The notes under the pieces were generated by a model. The model did not search any database and had not been told where the DNA came from. It saw only the letters and a program-made list of their open reading frames with translations. The translations under genes were made by a program, and so were the position numbers. From Scortum barcoo (taxonomy: Eukaryota > Chordata > Actinopteri > Centrarchiformes > Terapontidae), in NCBI GenBank assembly GCA_023238725.1, contig CM041531.1, forward strand, positions 19,118,643 to 19,182,642: DNA of 64,000 nt, read 5' to 3'. The first letter of the stretch is position 1. Each line of letters starts with the position of its first letter. Shown piece by piece: positions 1 to 15,654 of this stretch.

Positions 1-3803
<3,803 letters not shown>

Positions 3804-3902
3804 TGTATATAGAGATGTTGGGGGAGGTGATCAGAGAAAGTGTGTGAATGAGACAGCCTATCACCATGTGGCCACTAAAGCAGCAGGTTTGCCAGCAGTA
3901 GA

Positions 3903-3922
3903 GTGTGTGTGTGTGTGTGTGT
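3903..3922. repeat. (GT)n microsatellite
   Basis: Ten GT units, about 100 bp right of the GA tract, giving a compound microsatellite neighbourhood in the chd9 intron. Confidence 0.9.
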
Positions 3923-6900
3923 CTGTGTGCGAGCGTCCAAGCTGTGCGTGTGGCGCATGTGGGTGGTGGAGTGAGGGCTGGGGTGATGCATGGTGTCAAG
4001 TTTCAGGGCTGATTATGGCATTGCCTGCCTAGTCTGGCCAGCTGGTTGGTTGGAGTTATATAAACCTCACAGAGGTCAGGAGGCAACAAAGCTAGCACAT
4101 CACACATATACGCACCAACCCTACTTGCAAGCGTGCACACACCCTGAGTTGCTTGCTCTCAACACAGCACACAGGCCGTAGCAGAGTACAGAGGAGCGAG
4201 AAGCGATACCCAGTCAGATAATAAATCTAAACCAGCGACGCAGGCAGGCAGGGAGGAGGCACCTGCTCAGTGTCACTGCCCGGGGGGGCCTCTAGTGGCA
4301 ACAGCAACCCAAGCCATGAGTACCCATCAGTCTCCACTTCCATCTCTGTTTGTATCCCTACTCAGCGAGGGAGGCACTTGCACCCTTATATTTGAAGCCT
4401 GATGAAAATGACATACTGCAGAGTGTAATAGCAGGGCAAAAAAATGGCAAAGCCAGTCATTAAGAATACATGTGTGATGACAAGAGAATAGAGGTGCAAA
4501 TTTACCAGAACAGGCTAAAATTCGGTGAGGCTGATATGATATCACATAGGAAACACCTGACTCCACAAGAGAAAGCAAGGCTGGATGGAAATGAAGAAAA
4601 ACTGACAACCGTTAATTTTTCCAGGTGCAGTCATATCATTTTTACATTTATTTTTCTGCAGCATCAACTCACCAATAAAATATGCCAATCTTGTTCTAAA
4701 AATACAGTAGTAGGTAGTAAATAAATTAAACTGACATCCAGCTGCACATAACACATATTTTAGAGTTACCAGGCTATTGCAGTTCATTAAAATGTTCTCT
4801 GATTTATCACACTTGCTCGATTGCTCCCAGTAACCTGGTTTCTTGTAGAAACGTAGTAGAGCAGGACTGATACCAGGGTGGCAGTTTGAGTACACCAGGA
4901 AGGGTGTTTTCAATTTTCAATGTGCTGCTGTTGCCCCACAAATCTCCAAAATCAGTTTCTCTTTTGCCTTTGGGGCTTAGTTCAATGCATACCCATATAT
5001 AGCTCTACCGAAAATGAAGACACATTAGGGTTGTAATCAAGAATGCATATGTGTGGGAAAGACACAAATCTCCTACTGAGAATGAGAATACTACTGAGAA
5101 TCTGGATGTTCAAAGTTAAAACCTCCAAGAAATGTATTAACCATGTCCAAACTCAAATAAGAAATTAAGACAATAATCAACCTCTTCAATACATTTAAAC
5201 CTTTTTGTATTGTGCCAATGTATCTTTGAACAGTAGGAGTGAGCAATATGAAAAACACATCTTTGGAATATGTACTATTGTGTGATATTGTACATTTTCT
5301 GGAAACCCAATTGAGAAACCATTTACTGTACAGATGAAATGATCAGATGAAAAAATCTGTTTTTGGCTTATCCATATTGCGGTAAGTAACTGAATAACTT
5401 GGGACCAGACACCTGATCACATTAATGTGAAAACCCCTTACATTCACAAAAGAGTCCAGCTTACTGTTTTGCAGCATTGCCCTCAATGGTTTATTACAAC
5501 CTATAGATATTACATCTCACAATGCAGATCTCAAAAGACATCAGTCCTGGGTTCCTTAACGCAGACAGCATAAAGACTGACTGCTGACTCACATGAGTAC
5601 ACATACCAGCATTACAGACTGACATCCAACTCAGAAGGGTCTCACTAGGCTGCCTGATGGATGTAAGCTTAAACTACCACCTCAGAGAAAGCCCCAAGCA
5701 GGCCGTAAAATGTTGCTGAAATGATTCATGGGACCGGCTAGAGTTCGACACACATCTGTTCATTTGCAACAGGGGCCTAAGATATTATTTTACTCAAATT
5801 AACAATAAATATGGCAACCTGGAACAACTGTTCAGTCTTGAACCGCGGGTGCAGATGCAGCTGACCATTACAACCATTGGAAATCCTAATTAGCCACATT
5901 CACTGCGGGGGAGTGAAGAGTGGGCAGCTATCCCCCGATGCCTTGCCTGTTCAGCAAACACACTATCAGCAGGCTCTTCACACATCAGTGCACATGAATA
6001 GCACAGTCAGCCTGTAAGCATCAACACAGGGCTGGATGTTGACACAGACGGGGAGAGGCTTGTTCGTATGGCCGTGGTTCATGGCCCCGTTTCAATCAAG
6101 GACCTCTGCAGATGGGCAAATGGCCTGTGTGGATGAGCTGTGTTTAGGCAGACCACCAATTTTGCTGTCGCCTGCTGCCAGTTGGGGGATAGTCGAAGCA
6201 GTGCTCGACACACAGGTTGTGATTTGGCTCATGGGCATAGGTTTGGTTTCAGAAGTGGGGGGACGTAATGGGTCTGCTGCCAGTAAGAGGACACTGTTTA
6301 GACAGATTTCAATGAGTCATTCAAACCACTACTGTGAAATTGGAATCATTTGTATGTTTACTACACTAGGGTAAGTGCAGATACAGAAAAGGTGGGGTTG
6401 GTAAGATAATGTCAAACAACACTTCTGTGTTGTCAGTGAAAATGAAAAAAGACACCATCAGCCTTGTTAGTAGTTGGCCATGGAAAACACAAGTGCACTT
6501 ATGAAACACATTTATGTCTAGTTTAAGATAATCTGTTTCTGTTGCTCTTAAAATGTGTTTAATTGTTGATACAGCATGTGTTGTTTTTGTAATAACACTG
6601 CAGAAATCTAACATATACAATCAAAAACAAATACACAGGTGTGTTGAAATTCACATGTTCTTTTTAAAGTGTGCAGACAATGATGAATCGTCTGTTGCTT
6701 TTGCTGCTGGTCATGTGTCACTCGTGGGCCAGGAGGCTGTGTGGATGCTGCTAAGTTACTAGCCAACTGAGGTCCAGGAACCGCCTGAAGCCTGTTACAG
6801 CCAGCTAATGCATTCTCCCTACCTCCTCCCTCCGCTTCTCTTCTCTCTCTCATGCTCTTCCTCTCTGTCTCTTTCCCTCCCTTTATTTCCTAAGCTCTCC

Positions 6901-7710
6901 TCTCCTTTTTCCATGAGCTACTGCTCTCTCCATCTCCCGAACCCCCTCCCCCTCCCTCAAGTGCTAACCACTCTCCTCCACCGTGCTCTTTTCTTCCCGC
7001 CCGCTCTCTCACATGTGCACATGCACTCGCGCACACACACACACACAGAAACTGTGGCAGCTACCACAACAGCGTGCAACCTCCCCCACACTCCAGCGAG
7101 GCAGTGTGCAAGTGCCTCTGGCTTGCCCTGACCCACATCTTGATATAGCCCTAAGTATGCTTACAGCTAAGTCCTGAAGACACTCCTGCCACTCTTAGCC
7201 TAATCAGGCCTGACCTGCTGTCGGCACACTGGGCAGATAGACAGGCCAGGCTGGACTGACCATTATCTTTTTCAGAAAGCTTTCAGACCTCTACACCTTC
7301 CCCCACTCCACCACTGATTGCAGGTTTCCTACTAGACAAGCACATGTTCGATCTGGGATAGTTAGTTAAACATTACACAAGTGGCTAGGTTCTGTGCCAT
7401 GCTCCACTGGGAAGAACACAAATTCTCTTAACGTCAGCAAAGAAATGTTCTTCATTAGTAAAGCAGATGTATATGCAAATATAACATCTACTTTCTCCAA
7501 TTCATTTCAACTTATCAATCTTCAGCCCTGCCAGTTCCCCTCATTGATTTATACTGAGAATAAATGGGGGTGACAGACAGTGAGTGCATAGGCTGTATGG
7601 ATATAAATTAGACAGGGAAAAGAGGATATTTCATTCAGAGGGCTGCTCTGCTCCAGTATGGTTCAAATATATAACCATGCATGTGTCTCAAAACTATTTA
7701 CAACTATGTA
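3923..7710. other. chd9 intron, right part; no exon recognised
   Basis: Intron sequence running up to the splice donor of the first coding exon; on the minus strand the donor GTAA lies at 7711-7714. A pyrimidine-rich stretch with a short CA run occupies about 6800-7050. No exon or RNA gene was recognised. Confidence 0.6.
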
Positions 7711-7714
7711 TTAC

Positions 7715-9283
7715 CTTCTCTTCCTTGTACTCAACAGGTGGTGGTTTCCTCTGCTCATGTCCCCTGTCATGGCTGGAATCAGCCCAGGAACAGTTGGATT
7801 CATCCTGTTGGCTGAGGGCAGCCTCCAGCTGGGGCAGTAGGTCAGGCAGGAGGTCAGGAGGCTCCAGGCCTTCCAAGTCTCCATCCTGAGCCTCTGGTGG
7901 CAGGAGACTGTCTCCCAGTGCTTGGTATCCATTAGTGTTGATGGCCCTGCAGCTCTGGGGCTGCTCAGAGGACAGCTGGCTGGCCATGCTGGGGTAGCAG
8001 CTCATTGAGTCGCCAAAGATCTCAGATGACTTGCAGTTTGCCTGAGTTTCTCCAGAGAAATGTAGAGCCCGGAAAGGACACTCCTCTGCCTGGCTAACAG
8101 GGGTCCTGGTGTGCTGCTGACTCATCACTGCTGTGGATGGAAACTGACATAAAGTCCCTGAGAGATCAGGCACTGTGGAAGTGAGGGGCGCAGTGGTGGT
8201 GGCTAGCCTAGACACTGAGGCCGAGGACAAAGACTGCTGACTGAGGCTGGGTATTCCTGGCTCTCCAGGGTAGGCAGGGTACTGAGCTGGTTGGTAAGCA
8301 GTGGCAGAACTGACTGAGCATGTGGGCAAGGAGTGAACCATAGATGACGAATGCATGGGGAAGGGCAGGTTAGGGTCTTCCGGTCCTGATCCAGAGAAGG
8401 CTTGACCTCCCCGATTCATTTGGTAACTACCCTTCTGCTGCTCCTGTTGTAAGCAAGTCCCACTAAGAGAAGCATTTTGACTATCCAAATAAGATTTACT
8501 TGGCAGAGCCCTTGAATGGAACCTGGGTCCACCTACAGACAGTTGGTGCTGAACCTGCTGCTGTGTATGGTGGACTTGCTGTTGGCTCTGAGGTTGACCT
8601 GCCTGATGAAAGGAGAAATTGTGATGCTGCTGCTGCATGGACATAGTCTGTGCGTTAATTTGTTGGTGCTGGCGCTGGTTTAACAGCTGTTGCTGATGAT
8701 TTTGCTGTTGTTGCAGCTGCTGCCGCATTCTGTGCTGCTGCTCCTGTTGTTGATGCTGACACTGCTGCGTTTGTTGTTGTCTGACATGAAGTTGCTGGTT
8801 GTGCAGTTGTTGCTGCTGCTGATGACAAAGCTGTTGTTGCTGCTGTTGAGATAAGGGGTGGTACATGTTCCCATTCTGGTCTTGGTTGCCCCACATTGGG
8901 CTGCTGCTGTTACAAAACAGCCCATTGGACTGAGGTACTTGGCTCATGGCAGCATTGTGGTACTGGCCATGTTGGTCGGCAATCATGGAACCGCCTCCGC
9001 CACCTGTGCCCCCAGGACCAGAGAATGCCTGCCCCATAGGATTCTGTGCCTTCATGCCAATGTAGTGACCCATCTGCTCACTGTACGTGGGCATGGCTTG
9101 CTGGGCAGAGACTGGTGGAACCATGCCTTGGTGCTTCATTGGGCCTAGAGGCTCCACTTGGAGGGGCTCAAAGTCCGCACTGAGGTTTAGCTCATCCACA
9201 AGTGATGGTGCTGAGGCGAAGCCATCTTCGTCCAGCCCTTCCAAACCTCCAACAAAGAGGTTGGGGTCATTAAAGAAGTCCAT
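7715..9283 (-). CDS. chd9: Chromodomain helicase DNA-binding protein 9 (CHD9), first coding exon, residues 1-523
   Basis: CHD9 is a nuclear ATP-dependent chromatin remodeller of the CHD6-9 group. Only its N-terminal, domain-free part is here; chromodomains, helicase and BRK domains must lie beyond the left edge. The call rests on the opening, MDFF...NLF...LEGL followed by SLVDELNL..FEPL, which matches vertebrate CHD9 as I remember it and differs from CHD7. Residues about 146-248 are glutamine-rich. An acidic leucine-rich motif (about 475-510, LEGLEPPDLLPDLLPQLE) and a DESN..WADSSHD stretch end the exon. The start is the ATG at 9283-9281 in a strong GCCATGG context; there is no in-frame upstream ATG, and an in-frame TGA lies in the leader. 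The exon ends GAG AAG at 7715 before GTAATA, phase 0 (1569 nt). The frame runs a few codons into the intron, then stops. CHD6 or CHD8 are much less likely. Confidence 0.93.
8540..8848 (-). repeat. chd9: Glutamine-rich CAG/CAA tract inside chd9
   Basis: Covers codons about 146-248 of the CHD9 exon. Runs of up to six glutamines alternate with histidine, leucine and arginine, encoded by mixed CAG and CAA codons. The impurity argues against recent triplet expansion. The alanine- and serine-rich open frames here are shadows of the same tract. I do not recall so long a Q-rich run in human CHD9, so lineage-specific expansion is an inference. Confidence 0.8.
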
Positions 9284-9391
9284 GGCAGAGCCTGGAGGGT
9301 ACCTGGAACCTTTGGAACTCCACTGGATCCAAGCTGGTCCCAATGATCCTCGATGTCTTCAGAGCTACAGCATGTCCATTATATTGTCTCC
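9284..9391 (-). other. chd9: chd9 5' untranslated part of exon 2
   Basis: On the minus strand a pyrimidine-rich tract ends in GGACAG and then GGAGAC; the AG is the complement of 9392-9393, so the exon begins at 9391. The 108-nt leader contains an in-frame TGA and a very short upstream ORF. Assigned by splice-signal reading only. Confidence 0.75.
9365..9379 (-). promoter_or_regulatory. chd9: Minimal upstream ORF (M-D-M-L-stop) in chd9 leader
   Basis: ATG GAC ATG CTG TAG begins 12 nt into the exon and ends 81 nt before the main ATG. An ORF this short can let ribosomes reinitiate. Whether it is conserved or used is unknown. Confidence 0.4.
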
Positions 9392-10540
9392 CTGTCCAAA
9401 AACAGAGAGGAAAAAATATGTAATTTTGAAATGCAGCACTGTCAGGGGAACATGTTTCTGAGATCAGATCTGAACTGCGGTTTATTAGAATTGCCATCAT
9501 ATGTTGGACTACCGTGGATTAGGTAGCACACATGTATTTCTATACAAATAATACAATATGTATTTCTAACTCTTTTAGCCTTTTGTATTTCACTTTAAAA
9601 ATTAAAAACAATGTATAGGCTAAATGAATAAATAAATGAAACACTTAAAATTTGAGACTTGATATCTTTCAAATGAAAAAGTAAACATTTATCTTCAGAC
9701 TCTTTTTCCAGCACAACAAATGGCTAAAGATGAATGACTGGCCTATACTAATCACAAGGAAGACAACCTGTGGCAAATGCTGCTTCTATCCATTTTATCT
9801 TGTTATTGTAATGCACACTGACAGCCAAAAAAAAGACTGGTTTGACTTGAAGAATCTCAGTCAATTGAGGGGACTCACACATGATACAACTTATTGACTG
9901 TCAGGGGGCATTCCTAGTGTTTTCACTAAGTCATGTAGTCTACATGGGGATTAGATCACAGTTTGCAAACAAACTACAAGCTATTCATTCAAACAAATCC
10001 AGCAGAAACCCCACCACACACAAATGCACCAATTAATCATTTTCATGTCAGAAGACACAACAACTTATAAAATAGATTTTTTTCCCACCATATTTAGGCT
10101 AGTACAATAGCATGTATGCCCATGCTGTGTCAAAAATAGCTTTCAAAGGCAGGTAATAGCTAGGTCAGAAGGGTCTGGGAGAAATTTGGTACTGTCAATT
10201 ATCTATCAGCACTGCCTTTCATGTGTGTAGCAAAGCAGCTGGTGCAAACCAACCGCCAGCCACCAGCAGGTGCCTCTTCCTGTACCCCCTCCTATTTTAC
10301 TCACACACACACACACGCATACACACACAAACGCACCTCAATCCCCCACCCCCATTGAAGCTGCCTGCCCTGCTACTGCAGAATGTGTGGGAGGTGCAGA
10401 CAGCTGATAGAATTTCAACAGCTAGGGACAGAGGCAGATGAGGTCCTTTGAGTGTGCATGTGTTTGTGAGTGTGTGTTCTGCAACCGCAGACCAGCGGAA
10501 GATGAGCAGAAGCTTACCAGGTGCGGTCATTAATGCTGAC
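9392..10540. other. chd9 upstream intron, 3' part
   Basis: Intron between the first coding exon and the CpG-island promoter. Contains a short CA run (about 10301-10330) and no recognisable exon. Confidence 0.6.
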
Positions 10541-11136
10541 TTGCTATGCACACAGGCACACTAAAGTACAAATAACCACAGCTTCAGCTTACCCAGGTCA
10601 GTCATTATACTTGTTGCTGATACTTACAGTTTACCTATGCACACAGGCACACTAAAGTACAAATAACCACATTTTCTGTATACCATCCTCTTAAATACTT
10701 CTGGATGATAGTATCTTCAGTCTAACTTGTTGATTTACACAATACTTACAGTTTACCATATAGGAAAAAGATTATTTTCTGTGTGATTTGAAATCACAGG
10801 TCATACCATCCTCTTAAATACACTGGATGATAGTCACAGTGTTTTATTTACACAACTCTAAAAACATGTAATGAGTAAATACATAATCACATTACTGCCT
10901 GTGGACATGATTTGCCCCGTCACAGAGTCATAATAATGGGATTGAAATGCAGTGTTTATTGTGGCGAATTCATACAAGTGGCTAACTCTTTAAATCCAAA
11001 AACATGTAATGAGTAAATACATAACACAGCAGTGGTGGACATAGTGCCCCGTGCAGAGTCATAATATGGGATGAAATTTGCTGTGTTTATTGTGGCAGTT
11101 GGAATTCATACAAGTTTGCTAAACATCTTTAAATCC
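10541..11136. repeat. Mosaic of three adjacent local tandem duplications
   Basis: Three tandem copies abut. A 37-nt block at 10544-10580 is repeated exactly at 10635-10671 (offset 91). A unit of about 123 bp beginning TACTTACAG at 10621 recurs at about 10744, carrying an identical 17-nt block at 10681 and 10804. A third unit of 138 bp at 10860-10997 is followed at once by a 139-bp copy at 10998-11136. The copies of the third pair differ mostly by one- to four-base insertions and deletions rather than substitutions. Intronic and noncoding. Confidence 0.85.
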
Positions 11137-11389
11137 AAATACACATCTCCGGACACAACGTATTTGCACAGTTGGCAAGCGAATTTTGTCAATTTGTCCG
11201 AATTTTCATGTCTGACAAACATGTGTAACATGCCGGAGCTATAACACTAATATGTGATCTGATTTCAACATTTAGGCCATGTTGTTAAAAAGGCAAATTT
11301 CCCAAGGCAGCCTGCTTGGCCCAAATGCAACTAAAATGACAACATAAACTATCGGTATTACTACTGGTTTGACTGCTTTTACTTCATCT
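11137..11389. other. chd9 upstream intron, nothing recognised
   Basis: Unique-looking AT-rich intron between the duplication patch and the repeat copy. Confidence 0.5.
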
Positions 11390-11645
11390 CGTTTGTTATC
11401 TGTACCCGCTTATCCTGTGCAGGGCCCAAGTGAGGGAGGGTAGGGGTGGGGGCGTCTGGAGCCTTTCCCAGCTGACACTGGGTGAGAGGCGGGGTACATC
11501 CTGGTCAAGTCGTCAACAACCATTTGCACTTACATTCACGCCTCCGGGCAACTCTCAAGTCACCGATAAACCTAACTTATGTGCATTTAGACCATAAGAC
11601 CAAACCAGTGCACCAGGAAAACCCACACAGGCGCAGAGAGAATCT
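11390..11645 (+). repeat. Degraded teleost interspersed repeat, same family as 22970-23332
   Basis: Shares in order the blocks CTTATCCTG, GGAGCC...CCAGCTG, GAGAGGCGGGGTACA, the CTCACATTC-like block, a CACCGATAAACCTAA block and AAAACCCACAC with the copy at 22970. This is a very common dispersed repeat in teleost genomes; I do not assign a database name. The terminal part is lost. Confidence 0.75.
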
Positions 11646-13149
11646 TCAAATGGTTCTCAGAAAGGTCCCAGCTGGCCAACAGGTCAAGAAACTAGAACCT
11701 CCTGCTGACCACTGCTTTACAGCGCCACCATTCTGTGGCCAGATCACAGCTTGTGAGTAGGTTCATGAAACGTATGTGAAATAATTAATGATTTTTATTC
11801 TCACTATAACAGGACCCTTATTATTATAAATATAATATTGTGGCTGTTCAGGTGTCATGTCATTTATCTAATAGAAACACGTGTTTTATGCCAAAGCTGT
11901 GCCATTACCAGACTCTTGAAAATAGATTTTTGTTTTAACCCCATTATATTTACCCTATGGCTCTTTCTTAGAGTTGTACAGCCAAATATTAACACAGAAA
12001 AGATTATAGGTTGTTCTTACCAGAACTCACATTGAGGACCAAGGGCAAGCGACAGAATGCTGCTGGATAAATCTGATCGCTGTGCTTCAAACTTAATGTA
12101 CAACTGACACCAATTCATCTAGTGAAATCAATTCAATTTCATTTCCAGCTGCCCATTCAGAACATGGTAAAGTTATTCAAATGGTTGAAAACATGAAGCT
12201 TCAAATAAACTTAAACCACAAACTTAAACAGGAAGGGTTACAGAGAGGGTTACAGCTCTAATATAGCTGCATACAGTTCTTTCTATTGCTCACTGTCATG
12301 CAACGCAACTAGGCACATACCACTTGGACCATCACCCTTCCCACCAACCACCATCAACAGGTCCCAATAAATATCTGTTCACACAGATATTTCTTCGCTT
12401 TGGGTTGTGCTTCCGACCTCAGGTTCACTCCGGTGCTTTACTGACTATCCAATTTGCTGGGGGATCCTACAACAGTCCTGAAATGTGACATTCTCATTTT
12501 GGACAACCACGCAGGCAACATACTGTTTATCTGTCTCACACGCTGTTAACAACGACAACAAGGAGGCATGTGAAATCGCAGCCTATGAAGAGACAGACAA
12601 CACTGCTTGAAGAAGAAATAAGAGGAAAATGTGCGTAATTGTCACATCGCAGCAATTTGAGCACAATAGAAAATTGCAACTTTTCTCTGTCATACTCAAA
12701 TGTTAATTACATCTTCTGTAACCCTTGTAAATGGCTTTTAAAGTACCTTAAAGAAGAGTTTCCTTCTATGTACTTAGGTTTGTGATTAGAATGATACTCA
12801 TTTAAAATGTGGACTAATCATTGGAGATGATATCATCTGGGCTTGTGCCAAACACAAGATGACGCATGAAGTGCTTGTGCCCTTTTAATCAAATGACCAC
12901 AAGAAAACTCAACTCATCTGCGCCACCCGAAACAATCTTGCCCACTTGCTTGGCAGATAACCTCCTGCTGGTGACTTTAAAGACAGCCTGAGACACGGCC
13001 TCGCCCGAGCTGAGCTGGGGGGGGGAGACGAGCAGCCCATCCCAGCTGGTCTGCCACCAGCAGCAAAGAAGGGGAGGTGAAATGAACTGCAGTATATTTG
13101 AAAAATAATACAAGCTTATTGGATCATCTTTCAGTGCAGCATACCCGAG
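11646..13149. other. chd9 upstream intron, nothing recognised
   Basis: AT-rich intron without recognisable exon or repeat. The pyrimidine-rich strand around 13010-13030 includes a run of ten G, near the left edge of the CpG-rich promoter zone. Confidence 0.5.
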
Positions 13150-13709
13150 CCTGCCAGCAAGAGACCGCTAACCTCTCTGACACCCCCACCACCACCACCC
13201 TTTAAATCTGGCCCATGAGGCTCAGATCAGACCCCCCTACGCCTCTGCCTGCCCTCCAGCTGTTTTCCCCATGGTCGTGACGTCGTTGGTACCACCGAGG
13301 CACGTGCAGCCCGGATGCCTAACATCAACAAGGGCTGCGTGCGTGACTGCCCCGGGGTCGCCAATGAATCCTGGGATCGATACGGACGGCCCCCCCTCCT
13401 GCGCGCCTCGGCCAAATGGCGACAAACCAACAAGTTGTACCCGAGAGAACATGGAAATAAAGAACATTTAAAAATAAAATAAATAAAATTCTGACTAAAG
13501 TTAAGCACGTTGGAATAAAAAAAGTAAGCTGCTGCTGAGGGCGCCGTTCGTGTCGCGCTGCGGACTCTTTGGATGTTTTCATTGTTGCGGTGGCACCGTG
13601 TAACACTTGGCAACGCTCTCCGTCGTGTTTTCCCAAAAGCTCTGACCAGGAGTGTTTGTTTGTTTATTCTTCCTTTTCTTTATCTCACTGAACAACACAC
13701 CGGGCTCAC

Positions 13710-13800
13710 CTCTGAAGTCAGCGGCATCCTCTTCATGTCCACACCGAGCGACGGCTCCAGCTCCTGCCGACGTTTGACGTGAGGAGGAGGAGGAGGCGAC
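13710..13800 (-). other. chd9: Candidate noncoding exon or alternative first exon of chd9 (proximal)
   Basis: A consensus donor CAGAG then GTGAGC on the minus strand ends an exon at 13710, still in the CpG-rich zone. The 5' boundary is unknown; the exon could extend several hundred bases to the right. Competes with the donor at 14556. Confidence 0.35.
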
Positions 13801-14555
13801 ACGGCAAACGCGCAGCGCTACTTTGGAGCCCAAAAGTGGAAACAAAATACCAAAATGAACCTTTAATTGTATCTTTTTTTTTGTTGTTAACCCCGGGGTC
13901 GTTGAGACTGGCCACACGTGCTCCCAGGCCAACCCCACCCCCCTTCTCCAACACCGTCCCCCACTTTGAATTCAAGAAGAAGTGTCGTGACGCTTCCCCG
14001 CTGAGGAAGAGGAGGAGTGAAGAGGAGGAGGCCGGAGAGGGATGGAGAGGTTGACAGTGATGGTGTCCGTGATAATACAAGGAGCTCGGGCGACTTTCGT
14101 TTTCATTTCTCGACAAGCCGCCGACGTTTCGACGCCGCTCGCGGTCAAAAGTGTCCGCAAACACACGGTGGGAGAGAGAGCCCGAGCCCGAGCGAGGCAG
14201 GCAGGCAGGCAGGTCGCTGTCAGTTCAGGACCACCAGGGCCGAGGGCACTACTTCGGAGAAGAAAAAAAAAACACGCTCGCTCTCAGTCACCCGATAAAA
14301 CTGCCGAGAAAGTCCGGCGGGAGTCGCGGGAAACCGGAGCGGACAAGTTAGACAACTCAGCGGTCTTATTTGCTCACCGGGAAGCTCCTGACTGAGCGAG
14401 GCGGTGTGTCATCAGACAGCTGAGGCGAGCCCCGCTCACTGACTGACTGACTGCTCGCACATTTGACAGCTCTTCCTACGCCTGAATGAAACCCAGACCC
14501 CTCTGAGTCCGCAACCCGCCTCGAAGCCACACGAAAACAAGAGTTATTTTCTTAC

Positions 14556-14660
14556 CCGAAACGAGGCCCAAAGTGTAACTCCAGGCGGAGAGAGGCGGAC
14601 AGAGACAGAGTGTTATCGGTGAAGTTGGGACTGTGTTGTTAGTTGTACTCCTGCTGGCGA
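14556..14660 (-). other. chd9: Candidate noncoding first exon of chd9 (distal)
   Basis: A strong minus-strand donor, TTCGG then GTAAGA, puts the exon end at 14556, just downstream of the CCAAT/octamer/CRE cluster. The right boundary is a guess at the start site. No gene-specific evidence beyond position and splice signal. Confidence 0.4.
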
Positions 14661-15070
14661 CCACGGCTCTACGGCTGCTGCTGACGTGACTGTGATAACG
14701 CCTCATTTGCATATCTGTGAGCTGTCCTCTGATTGGGCAGCCCACCCTTTGGCTCAAATTGGCCTTTCCGCGCTAAATTAAACGCCGAGCCTCACTGAAC
14801 TCCGGCGCTTCCGGCCCGGTGTTGCCCCCGACCGCCTCCGGAACCCGGCCGGCTGAGTCCCGGCTCCGCACGTAAAGTCCCCGTGTTCACAGAGTGCATA
14901 AGATGGCCGCGTACCGAGCCAGAGCCAATCAGGGGAGGTTTTACTTTCGGCACACGCACCGGAGACCGTGCTCAGCGAAAAACACGACCGGAGAGGGGGA
15001 GCGGCTCTGCTCTGCGGGCACACGGCGACCTCTGCTGGGCGACCGGGAGACAGCCTGCCCTGATTCAATC

Positions 15071-15650
15071 AGTCCTGTTTGGACTTCACATAATCTGTCT
15101 GTAGTCCTCAGTTAGTGTTCAAGATGACTTCGTGCCATTTCTGACACTGTAAATGTCCAAAGGCACCCAGTGTAATAAAACTATATACTCCACTTTAATG
15201 CGTAACCACAGGTGTTCTGCAGAAAATACAAAAGTAACAGATATCGTCTGTTTAGTATCCTTGTAATGTTTATCACAGACTATGTGTAGTTGTCTTTAGC
15301 GTGTGTAATTTGGGTGGATGTGACAGAAGTGACCACAACTACAAATGCAAATAGATATGTGTCTTAAGAGAGAAACTTTACTCCCATTTAAGCTATTTAT
15401 ACCAATGTAGCTTGAAAATGATTGTTCCTTTTTACCTTGCCCCCTCCCCCATAGTGGTCAGAGTAGGTCTGAGTCAGTTGTAGATAAGTGAGTGCTATCA
15501 TGGAAAAGAAAAAGATAAAAATGGGGGTTTAAACTTCTTCTAAATCAGCTTAATTCCACAAAGGTCTATATATGATCTGTACTCCTTATCAGGCATTTCA
15601 AATGACTCCAAACGCGTGGCAATCCCCAGAAGTGCGATAACAAAAAGTCC
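15071..15650. other. Spacer between chd9 promoter and aktip 3' end
   Basis: Unremarkable AT-rich sequence with no gene. It is the whole distance separating the two genes if the distal aktip poly(A) signal is used. Confidence 0.5.
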
Positions 15651-15654
15651 ACTT

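Larger units (their letters stand above)
13150..15070 (-). promoter_or_regulatory. chd9: CpG-rich promoter region of chd9
   Basis: CpG dinucleotides are far denser here than on either side, and GC content is high. Reading toward chd9 on the minus strand there are two CCAAT boxes (14762-14758 and 14736-14732), a perfect octamer ATGCAAAT (14712-14705) and a CRE-like TCACGTCA (14689-14682), followed by a possible leader exon. A YY1-like AAGATGGCCGC lies at 14900-14910 on the plus strand, beside another CCAAT box (about 14925), so divergent transcription is possible. Two candidate donors suggest alternative first exons. Exact start sites cannot be read. Confidence 0.75.

Noticed and set aside
13227..15115. 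Many overlapping open frames in the chd9 promoter zone
   Set aside because: CpG-rich DNA has few stop codons; none of the frames resembles a protein and the best explanation is promoter and noncoding leader.
14903..15115. Possible short gene starting ATGGCCGCG on the plus strand, divergent from chd9
   Set aside because: The ATG is part of a YY1-like AAGATGGCCGC element; the encoded peptide resembles nothing and no splice donor or poly(A) signal supports a gene.
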